A stretch of 10,899 nucleotides of DNA. Origin: Dehalococcoidales bacterium. GTDB lineage: Bacteria; Chloroflexota; Dehalococcoidia; Dehalococcoidales; RBG-16-60-22. Numbering within the stretch: the first letter of the stretch is position 1; the number at the start of each line of letters is the position of its first letter. Below, piece by piece: positions 1-5,722 of the stretch. The DNA is taken from contig DAOWCR010000027.1 of assembly GCA_030639445.1 (NCBI GenBank), positions 1-10,899 of the forward strand, read 5' to 3'. A program made the translations under genes and the position numbers. The notes below the pieces were generated by a model. It saw only the letters and a program-made list of their open reading frames with translations. It made no database searches and was not told where the DNA came from.

Positions 1-10
1 ACCTATAATT

Positions 11-36
11 CCCCCTCCCTTATCAAAGGGAGGGGG
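11..36. repeat. GC-rich palindromic repeat (REP/MITE-like hairpin)
   Basis: An 11-bp perfect inverted repeat (11-21 pairs with 26-36) closes on a 4-nt loop, ATCA. The stem is a C5-T-C3 tract against its G-rich complement, and more G-rich sequence follows to about 50. No T-run follows on either strand, so it is a poor intrinsic terminator. It resembles the short pyrimidine/purine-rich intergenic palindromes that recur in many bacterial genomes; that it is repeated in this genome is an inference. It may end or insulate transcription from an upstream gene outside the window. Confidence 0.55.
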
Positions 37-67
37 ATAAAGGGGGTGGGTTTCCTAACAAGTAACT

Positions 68-113
68 ACAGGGGGGATGGGGTCACTAAAATATCCTCCC
101 GTGTACCCCCTGT
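68..113. repeat. long-loop inverted repeat upstream of the Crp/Fnr site
   Basis: ACAGGGGG (68-75) is the exact reverse complement of CCCCCTGT (106-113), with 30 nt between. The right arm abuts the Crp/Fnr-like palindrome at 115-126. It could be a hairpin, a second operator with distant half-sites, or part of the same repeat-rich debris as 11-36. G-runs are common in this stretch, so chance is possible. Confidence 0.3.
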
Positions 114-155
114 GTGATTTAAATCATAGTTTTTCATCCCATTAGCTGTTATCAT
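113..155 (+). promoter_or_regulatory. Crp/Fnr-family class II activated promoter
   Basis: The palindrome TGATTTAAATCA (115-126) is perfect. Extended to 113-128, 7 of 8 position pairs are symmetric, giving TGTGA-N6-TCATA, the half-site type of the CRP/FNR/HcpR family. Its centre lies between 120 and 121. A -10-like box TATCAT (150-155, one mismatch to TATAAT) puts the start of transcription near 162, so the operator centre falls at -41.5, the textbook class II position. The -35 region (127-132, TAGTTT) is poor, as expected for activator dependence. A short hairpin TTACC-AGAA-GGTAA (158-171) lies at the predicted 5' end. Which regulator binds (FNR, HcpR, CooA or other) cannot be told from the site. 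Confidence 0.6.
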
Positions 156-206
156 CATTACCAGAAGGTAAAAACCAGTTATCCGACGTAGGAGGAGGTA
201 ATAACC

Positions 207-446
207 ATGCCCAGCCAGTGTCCCGGCCAGGATATAAGAAAGCTGCGAGTGGCACTGTACAAGTGCCCGAACTGCGGCGCTGAGGTGGAAATCTTTTCCG
301 ACGAACTAAAAATAAAGTGCCCGAAGTGCGGCCAATACGTTTACCAGGAAAAAATGCCTTCCTGTATTGACTGGTGTGCTTCCGCGCGCCAGTGCCTGGG
401 AGAGGAAAGGTGGCAAGCACTGAAAGGCGGAGAACAGTCAGAATAA
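207..446 (+). CDS. small zinc-ribbon/cysteine-rich protein
   Basis: This 79-residue soluble protein has eight cysteines: C5, a CPNC pair (C20/C23), a CPKC pair (C38/C41), and a C-terminal C53-x3-C57-x5-C63 cluster. The two CPxC knuckles, about 14 residues apart, are a classic zinc ribbon (or rubredoxin-like site). The tail motif, around PSCIDWC, recalls small proteins found with ferredoxin and hybrid-cluster-protein genes in anaerobes; this is recalled, not searched. The start is secure: GGAGGAGG (191-198) lies 8 nt before the ATG. It is followed after 15 nt by the ferredoxin gene, so the two form a probable operon under the Crp/Fnr-type promoter at 113-155. Its function is unknown; a metal- or redox-sensing partner of the ferredoxin protein is a guess. 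Confidence 0.8.
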   Translation: MPSQCPGQDIRKLRVALYKCPNCGAEVEIFSDELKIKCPKCGQYVYQEKMPSCIDWCASARQCLGEERWQALKGGEQSE

Positions 447-461
447 CAAAGGAGGTAAGCA

Positions 462-1253
462 ATGGCGACTAAACTACTCCGGAAAATCGTGAAAATTGAC
501 GAGGAGAAATGTAACGGCTGCGGTGTCTGCATTCCTTCCTGCGCCGAAGGCGCGCTCCAGATTATTGATGGCAAGGCAAAGCTCATCAGCGAACAATACT
601 GCGACGGTCTCGGTGCCTGCCTTGGAGAATGTCCCCAGGACGCCATCACCATTGAGGAACGCGAGGTCGAAGAGTTCAATGAAGAGGCGGTGGCGCAATA
701 CCGGCACTCAGAAGAGCCTGCCCAAGAGGCGCTCCCCGGCGGCTGCCCTTCCGCGGCCGTCACCCAGTTTGAAAGCGAAGCCGATAAAGAGCTTCCCTGT
801 GGCTGCCCATCCGCCACCATTACCCAGTTTAAAGCACCGGACCGTATCGAGATTCCACCGCCGGAGAGCACTGGAGTTGTCGCCAAATCAATGCTCACCC
901 ACTGGCCGGTCCAGCTAACTCTCGTCCCTCCATCGGCGCCTTTTCTTCAAGGTGCTGACCTGGTGCTGACGGCACACTGTGTTCCCTTTGCCTATGCCGG
1001 TTTTCACCAAGACTTCCTGAAAGACCGTGCCCTGCTTATTGCCTGCCCCAAGCTGGATAACTTTGAGGCCCATCAGAGCAAACTGACCGAAATACTGCGC
1101 CAGGCAAACCTGAAGAGCCTTACCGTGGTGCACATGGAAGTTCCCTGCTGTTCCGGCCTGGTGCACATGGCCAAGCAGTCAATCCTGGCCAGCGGCAACG
1201 TGATACCATTTAACGAGGTAACTATCGGCGTCAGGGGTGACCGAAAGTCCTGA
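462..1253 (+). CDS. 4Fe-4S ferredoxin-domain protein with conserved cysteine-rich C-terminal domain
   Basis: A 263-residue protein with no visible membrane segment. Residues 9-65 are a bacterial-type ferredoxin domain. Cluster 1 is complete (C17, C20, C23, C27). Cluster 2 reads C47-x2-L50-x2-C53-x3-C57-P, so the second ligand is Leu, which suggests a [3Fe-4S] cluster or an outside ligand. A linker carries two near-identical segments of the form GCPSAxxTQF (residues 94-103 and 114-123). The remainder (about 140-263) has motifs HWPVQL, CPKLDNF and MEVPCCSG with further cysteines, as I recall for uncharacterised ferredoxin-family proteins that accompany hybrid cluster protein or rubrerythrin genes in anaerobes. 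GGAGG (451-455) lies 6 nt before the ATG. It stops TGA-TAG, so this TGA is a real stop. Likely an electron carrier or redox enzyme subunit; the exact reaction is unknown. Confidence 0.85.
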   Translation: MATKLLRKIVKIDEEKCNGCGVCIPSCAEGALQIIDGKAKLISEQYCDGLGACLGECPQDAITIEEREVEEFNEEAVAQYRHSEEPAQEALPGGCPSAAVTQFESEADKELPCGCPSATITQFKAPDRIEIPPPESTGVVAKSMLTHWPVQLTLVPPSAPFLQGADLVLTAHCVPFAYAGFHQDFLKDRALLIACPKLDNFEAHQSKLTEILRQANLKSLTVVHMEVPCCSGLVHMAKQSILASGNVIPFNEVTIGVRGDRKS

Positions 1254-1262
1254 TAGATAAGA

Positions 1263-1289
1263 GCCGGCGTCCTATTTCAGCGCGCCGGC
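1263..1289. terminator. possible bidirectional hairpin between convergent genes
   Basis: GCCGGCG (1263-1269) pairs perfectly with CGCCGGC (1283-1289) across a 13-nt loop. It spans the 18-bp gap between two convergent stop codons and includes the last codons of the minus-strand oxidoreductase. There is no U-tract on either strand, so it is at best a weak or factor-assisted terminator, or simply a GC-rich coincidence. Confidence 0.3.
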
Positions 1290-3254
1290 GACAATCTCGG
1301 CCAGGTCGAGCACCCGTACACTGCCTTCCACACCTTTGTCTTTCAGTCCGTCTTCAAACATGGTCGTGCAGTACGGGCAGCAGACACAGACCGTCCCGGG
1401 CTCTGCCTGCAGGGCTTCTTCGACACGGGTGACATTGATATGCCTCCCGAGGCGCTCTTCCAACCACATGCGCCCGCCGCCACCGCCGCAGCAGAAAGAC
1501 CGTTCGCGGTAGCGCGTCATCTCCACCGGCCGTTGACCGGTAACCGAGGCAATCGCTTCACGCGGCGCTTCATAGACCCCATTATAGCGTCCCAGATAGC
1601 AGGAATCGTGGAACACCACCTTACCCGGGTCTCCGGCCTTATCCAGTTTCAGCCGGCCGGTTTTGATTAGATTGTTGATTAATTCGGTGTGATGGCTGAC
1701 TTCCAGTTCGGCCCCGTACTGGCGATAATCATTTTTCAGAGTGCTGTAACAGTGCGGGCACTGGGTAATTACTTTTTTCACGCCCCTCTCGGCAAACATC
1801 CGGACGTTCTCTTCGGCCATACGGTCGAAAACAAACTCATTGCCCAGCCGGCGCAAGCTGTCGCCACAGCAAATCTCATCCCGGCCCAGAATACCCCAGG
1901 AAACGCCGGCGGCTGACAGAATCCTGGTCAGGGCCAGCGTCGTCCGCCGGTTGCGGGCATCAAAAGCCCCGGCACAGCCCACGAAAAGCAAATACTCGGT
2001 CGTGCCAGCCTCAAAAGGACTGACCTCAGCTTCCGCCGTCCACTTGGTACGCTCCGCGGGAGCAATCCCCCAGGGATTACGGCGCTGCTCCATGTGCTCA
2101 AAAAAAGTAATCAGTTCTTCCGGGAACCTAGCCTGCATCTCCACCAGGTGCCGGCGCATATCGATAATCCGGGGAAAATGCTCAATAAACACCGGGCACA
2201 CTTCCAGGCAGGCGCCGCAGGTGGTACACTCCCAGATTACCTCCTCGGCCACGCTCCCTTCCCGTTCCTGACCATTCCCGATTAAGGGCAGCACGGTCGC
2301 CACCTTTCGCTTCAGCCGCGGCCCGTTGGCTATCAGGTTGGCCTTAATATCGTGGATAACCAGCCGGGGGTCCAGCGGCTTGCCGGTGAAGGTGGCCGGG
2401 CAGGCGTCCGAGCAGCGGCCGCATTCCGTGCAGGAATAAGCGTCAAACAGGCCTTTCCAGGTAAACTGGTCTATCTGCCCGACGCCAAAAATATTGCCTT
2501 TCTTAAATTCTTCCCGGGGCTGAGTGTTAACCCGAACCAAGCTCTTGAAAAAACAGTTGGGAATGGCCGTCATAATATGCATATGCTTGCTGTAAGGCAG
2601 GTAATTCAGAAAGGTGAGCAGCACGACAGCGTGGAGCCACCAGAAAAAGCCGATTAACCCGGCCAGACTTCCGGCCGGGATACCGGCCAGAAAAGCGGCC
2701 GCCACATAGCCGGATACCGGCATGTACCGGGCAGCGGCTTCGCTCCCCTGCGCAATCTCGCCGGCGTGCATACCGAAAAAGGCAACCATCAACACCGCCA
2801 CCAGCCCCAGAATGGTAACCGAGTCGCGGCTCAACCCGCCGATGTAAGGGTTGGTAAAAGCCGCCCGGCGGATAAGCGCGGCACACACCGCCAGCAGGGC
2901 CAGAATTGACACCAGGTCAAAGATGAAAGCCAGAGCATGGTACGCGCCGTCCGGCAGCCTGGAGAGACTGATATAATCCGGGAACAGGCCGCCGAGCAGG
3001 AACTCGGTATTGGCCGCCAGCAAGATTAGAAAGCACCAGTGCAGGACAAGGTGGTTCACCCCGAAAGGTCGGCTGACCACCCGCCGCTGGCCAAAAGCGT
3101 ATAACAGCGTGTTTCCCAGGCGCCGGCCAATATCGTGGAAACGGTTGTCGGGCCGGCCCAGGGTCACCAGGCGGAAGCGCCGGAAGCAGCTCCAGCCAAA
3201 AAAAGCTATGGCCGCCACCAGCACAATGGCAAACAGCACGATATCAGGCGACAA
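1272..3254 (-). CDS. membrane Fe-S oxidoreductase, ETF:(mena)quinone oxidoreductase type (EMO/FadF/HdrD-like)
   Basis: A 660-residue integral membrane protein. Residues 1-220 hold about five or six hydrophobic segments (around 4-22, 68-88, 103-126, 145-162, 180-218) with histidines H68, H72, H106, H163 and H208, like the NarI-type di-heme cytochrome b domain. Then come two [4Fe-4S] motifs (C275/C278/C281/C285 and C343/C346/C349/C353). Two CCG domains follow, as in HdrB/HdrD and GlpC: C427, C462-C463-G, C499-x2-C502, and C552, C588-C589-G, C626-x2-C629. This is the architecture of the ETF-to-menaquinone oxidoreductases that take beta-oxidation electrons to the membrane. The position directly after etfB-etfA (40 nt) supports that role. 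The start is TTG with AAGGAG 6 nt upstream; no ATG fits as well. A heterodisulfide-reductase-like function with another thiol substrate is the main alternative. Confidence 0.88.
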   Translation of the reverse strand: MSPDIVLFAIVLVAAIAFFGWSCFRRFRLVTLGRPDNRFHDIGRRLGNTLLYAFGQRRVVSRPFGVNHLVLHWCFLILLAANTEFLLGGLFPDYISLSRLPDGAYHALAFIFDLVSILALLAVCAALIRRAAFTNPYIGGLSRDSVTILGLVAVLMVAFFGMHAGEIAQGSEAAARYMPVSGYVAAAFLAGIPAGSLAGLIGFFWWLHAVVLLTFLNYLPYSKHMHIMTAIPNCFFKSLVRVNTQPREEFKKGNIFGVGQIDQFTWKGLFDAYSCTECGRCSDACPATFTGKPLDPRLVIHDIKANLIANGPRLKRKVATVLPLIGNGQEREGSVAEEVIWECTTCGACLEVCPVFIEHFPRIIDMRRHLVEMQARFPEELITFFEHMEQRRNPWGIAPAERTKWTAEAEVSPFEAGTTEYLLFVGCAGAFDARNRRTTLALTRILSAAGVSWGILGRDEICCGDSLRRLGNEFVFDRMAEENVRMFAERGVKKVITQCPHCYSTLKNDYRQYGAELEVSHHTELINNLIKTGRLKLDKAGDPGKVVFHDSCYLGRYNGVYEAPREAIASVTGQRPVEMTRYRERSFCCGGGGGRMWLEERLGRHINVTRVEEALQAEPGTVCVCCPYCTTMFEDGLKDKGVEGSVRVLDLAEIVAGALK

Positions 3255-3294
3255 GCTTTACTCCTTTTCCGGTCTCACTCTCTAACGCCAGGCA

Positions 3295-4626
3295 CTAACC
3301 CCCTCTTTGGGCCCGTAGTTCTCTGATATGTTTGGTAATGGCGGGGATTACCTGGAAAACATCACCCACAATCCCGTAGTTGGCCACCTCAAAGATGGGT
3401 GCCTGCCGATCCTGATTGATGGCAATGATGGTATCCGAGTCCTGCATGCCCACCAGGTGTTGAATCGCCCCGCTGATGCCGCAGGCAATATAAATCCTGG
3501 GCCTGACCGTCTTCCCCGTCTGGCCGACCTGACGGTCCGCCGGCATCCAGCCGGCCTCGACGACGGCACGGGAACAACCGACCACCCCTTCCAACTCGTC
3601 CGCCAGTTCCTGCAAAATGCTGAAATTCTCTCTGGCACACATTCCTCTTCCGCCAGAAACAATGACCTCTGCCGCCGCCACATCCACCTCCCCTTCTTTA
3701 CGGTCATCAATTACCTCCAGTACCTTGACGGCAAAGTCCTCTTCCCTGACCGGTATCGACTCGCGGACAATCTCCCCCCGGCGGGAAGTATCCTTCTGCG
3801 GCATGGGCATGACGTGTGGCCGGACGGTAGCCATCTGCGGCCGCGTGCGCTCGGTTAAAATAGTCGCCATAATATTGCCGCCGAAGGCGGGCCGCGTCTG
3901 CAGCAGGAACCTCTTCTCATCAATGGTCAGGCCGGTACAGTCGGCCGTCAGCCCGGTCTGGAGCCGGGTGGCCACGGCACCGGCCAGGTCCCTCCCCAGG
4001 CCGGTAGCGCCCAGCAGCATAATCTCCGGTTTATATTTCTCCACCAGATAGCAAATGGCCCGGTAACACGGTTCGGTGCGGTAATGGTGAAACACCGGGT
4101 CGTCTATCAGGTAGGACTTGGTCGCGCCGTAGGCAAATGACTCCCGGCAGAGATGCGCCACCCCGTCGCCGACGACCACAGAGCACAATTCCACACCCAG
4201 GGTCTTAGCCAGGTCAGCACCCGCGCCCATCAATTCCCAGGAAACTCCCGCCGGCTCACCGGCGGTCTGCTCCACAAAGACCCAGACACCCCGGTATTCC
4301 TTTAGCCTGGCCAGCGCCGCCGCTTCCTCAACACCCACTTCTTCTACTTCCGGCCTAGCCGCTGCCCTGGTTCGGGCCTCTATCTCGGCGAGGATTTTTT
4401 GCTCTTCCGGAGTGTAGTAAATCTCAAGGGCCTCGGACGGGCAGACCTTGAGGCACTTGCGGCAGCCAATGCACTTCTCGACGGAAATAATCGGCTCGCC
4501 CCGGTCGTCCATCTCTACGGCGTCTTCGGGGCAGGAAGCCTGGCAGCGGGCGCCGCAGGCAATACATTTGCCCGGAATAAGGCGGGCCACACCCCGGGGC
4601 TTCTTCATTTTTTTCTCTTCGGCCAT
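3295..4626 (-). CDS. etfA: electron transfer flavoprotein alpha subunit with N-terminal 2[4Fe-4S] ferredoxin domain
   Basis: 443 residues against about 320 for ordinary EtfA. The extra N-terminus (residues 12-70) is a two-cluster ferredoxin: C21-x2-C24-x3-C28-x3-C32-P (one residue longer than the usual first spacing) and C52-x2-C55-x2-C58-x3-C62-P. A charged linker (70-105) leads to the EtfA N-terminal domain. The C-terminal FAD domain shows the family signature: GGRG (325-328), SRA (352-354), QTG (369-371), GISGAIQH (383-390), N404 and the NYGIVGD segment (416-422). EtfA with a fused ferredoxin domain is known from several anaerobic ETFs, including flavin-bifurcating ones such as the caffeyl-CoA reductase and lactate dehydrogenase complexes of Acetobacterium; bifurcation here is not shown. 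ATG 4626 was chosen because AAAGAG lies 7 nt upstream; TTG 4632, in frame, would sit too close to it. It follows etfB after 34 nt in the same operon. Confidence 0.93.
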   Translation of the reverse strand: MAEEKKMKKPRGVARLIPGKCIACGARCQASCPEDAVEMDDRGEPIISVEKCIGCRKCLKVCPSEALEIYYTPEEQKILAEIEARTRAAARPEVEEVGVEEAAALARLKEYRGVWVFVEQTAGEPAGVSWELMGAGADLAKTLGVELCSVVVGDGVAHLCRESFAYGATKSYLIDDPVFHHYRTEPCYRAICYLVEKYKPEIMLLGATGLGRDLAGAVATRLQTGLTADCTGLTIDEKRFLLQTRPAFGGNIMATILTERTRPQMATVRPHVMPMPQKDTSRRGEIVRESIPVREEDFAVKVLEVIDDRKEGEVDVAAAEVIVSGGRGMCARENFSILQELADELEGVVGCSRAVVEAGWMPADRQVGQTGKTVRPRIYIACGISGAIQHLVGMQDSDTIIAINQDRQAPIFEVANYGIVGDVFQVIPAITKHIRELRAQRGG

Positions 4627-4660
4627 AGCCAAACTCTTTACTCAGTCGGCCACACGATAA

Positions 4661-5473
4661 TTACAGATTGAGAAGGCCTTTTTCTATCAGCCGGCCAACC
4701 AGTAACTGGGCGGCCTCCTCGGGATTACTCAGACCGTCGCCCAGTATCTCGCCCTTGGCTCTTTCTGGAGAAAAAATCCGGCGCACCTGCGTCGTCGAAC
4801 CTTTGAGCCCAACCGTCTCCTCATCCAGTTTCATCTCCTGGTTGTCCCACAGTGTCACGACGGCATCCTCGGCGGCGAGTCGCATGGGCACCCTGGGATA
4901 GCGCGGGCGGTTTGCTTCCCGCGTCACCGCAATCATGGCCGGTAAGGGCGCCGCCACAATCTCGCTCCGGGTTCTCAGCTTGCGCCTGACCCTTACCTGC
5001 TTCGCCGACAGGTCCATCTCCTCAATACGGTCGACCAGGGTCAACTGCGAGTATCCCAGGCGGGTGGCGATACCCGGCCCCACCTGAGCCGTATCCCCGT
5101 CAATGGTCTGCCGTCCGCAGAGCACCACCGCCACTTCTTCCTCCCGGGCCAGCCGCCGGATAGCCTCGGCCAGGACCATGCTGGTCGCCAACGTATCCGC
5201 CCCACCAAAAACCCGGTCACTTAAAAGCACCGTATCATCAGCGCCCAGGGCCAGGGCTTTCCTCAGGGTGACCTCGGTATTGGGCGGGCCCATCGAGATG
5301 GCCACCACGCGCAGTCCGTATCTGTCTTTCAGCCTGAGGCTCTCTTCCAGGGCATGGGTGTCAAACGGGTTGATAATAAAAGGCACGCCCTCTCTAATCA
5401 GGGTACCCGTCACCGGGTCGACTTTGACCTGAGTGGTATCCGGCACCTGCTTGACACACGCCACAGCTAACAT
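4661..5473 (-). CDS. etfB: electron transfer flavoprotein beta subunit
   Basis: A 270-residue cytoplasmic protein that pairs with EtfA to carry electrons by flavin. Family features seen: N-terminal CVKQVPDT, INPFD followed by ALE (34-43), GADD (78-81), the nucleotide-binding stretch GRQTIDGDTAQVGPG (120-134), and the EtfB signature VTREANRPRYP (183-193). The GSTTQVRRIF segment near 225 is the C-terminal arm that contacts EtfA. It is the first gene of the etfB-etfA-oxidoreductase operon. ATG 5473 has AAAGG about 8 nt upstream. A sigma70-like promoter (5568-5596, minus strand) gives a leader of about 88 nt containing a stable hairpin. Whether the site binds a second FAD (bifurcating), AMP or nothing cannot be decided by eye. 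Confidence 0.93.
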   Translation of the reverse strand: MLAVACVKQVPDTTQVKVDPVTGTLIREGVPFIINPFDTHALEESLRLKDRYGLRVVAISMGPPNTEVTLRKALALGADDTVLLSDRVFGGADTLATSMVLAEAIRRLAREEEVAVVLCGRQTIDGDTAQVGPGIATRLGYSQLTLVDRIEEMDLSAKQVRVRRKLRTRSEIVAAPLPAMIAVTREANRPRYPRVPMRLAAEDAVVTLWDNQEMKLDEETVGLKGSTTQVRRIFSPERAKGEILGDGLSNPEEAAQLLVGRLIEKGLLNL

Positions 5474-5498
5474 TTACGGTACCTTTCCTAACAAAACG

Positions 5499-5532
5499 CC
5501 TCTTCCGGCAGAAAAGCATACCCGGCAAGAGG
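5499..5532 (-). promoter_or_regulatory. hairpin in the etf operon leader
   Basis: CCTCTTCCGG (5499-5508) pairs with CCGG-c-AAGAGG (5522-5532), giving 10 bp with a single bulged nucleotide and a 13-nt loop. It lies within the predicted etfB leader, about 26 nt upstream of the start codon and downstream of the predicted transcription start near 5561. It may stabilise the mRNA or act in attenuation. No U-tract follows, and I recognise no known riboswitch class. Confidence 0.4.
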
Positions 5533-5567
5533 AAGCCATCAGTAACTCAATCAATTCAAGTCCATCA

Positions 5568-5596
5568 ATTCTAGCAATTTAGTCCTGAGAAATCAA
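5568..5596 (-). promoter_or_regulatory. sigma70-like promoter of the etf operon
   Basis: Read on the minus strand: -35 TTGATT (5596-5591), a 17-bp spacer and -10 TAGAAT (5573-5568). This is two mismatches in the -35 and one in the -10 at ideal spacing. It predicts a start near 5561 and an 88-nt leader to etfB. The palindrome at 5602-5617 lies directly upstream of the -35. Confidence 0.55.
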
Positions 5597-5601
5597 TCCT
5601 A

Positions 5602-5617
5602 AACTGGAAATCCAGTT
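5602..5617. promoter_or_regulatory. palindromic operator-like site between divergent promoters
   Basis: AACTGGAAATCCAGTT is a 7-bp perfect inverted repeat with a 2-bp centre, typical in size for a dimeric helix-turn-helix repressor or activator. Its centre lies about 48 bp upstream of the predicted etf start and about 69 bp upstream of the predicted lon start, so an activator position for etf is plausible. I do not recognise the consensus. Confidence 0.4.
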
Positions 5618-5642
5618 AGCCCAACTGTGCCCACGATGATAC

Positions 5643-5671
5643 TTGAATAACGCCAGGACTAGTGGTATAAC
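5643..5671 (+). promoter_or_regulatory. sigma70-like promoter of the Lon-type protease gene
   Basis: -35 TTGAAT (5643-5648), 17-bp spacer, -10 TATAAC (5666-5671). Start of transcription near 5678, giving a leader of about 45 nt to the ATG at 5723. No heat-shock CIRCE element is visible in the leader. Confidence 0.6.
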
Positions 5672-5722
5672 ATTGATGCACGGAGGTCCACCCGGGCAGC
5701 CCAAGATACAGAGGAGAGGACT

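Noticed and set aside
11..36. Hairpin as a strong rho-independent terminator
   Set aside because: No U-tract follows the stem on either strand; a repeat element fits better.
113..128. Naming the operator specifically as an HcpR or FNR site
   Set aside because: The half-sites fit several Crp/Fnr-family regulators and the outer symmetry is imperfect; the sequence alone cannot choose.
1251..1256. TGA at the end of the ferredoxin-like gene as a second Sec codon
   Set aside because: The next codon is TAG, so read-through would add one residue only; it is an ordinary stop.
2527..2886. Open frames antisense or out of frame to the oxidoreductase, etf, lon and selD genes
   Set aside because: They lie within long well-conserved genes, have no recognisable domains or ribosome sites, and are explained by high G+C codon usage.
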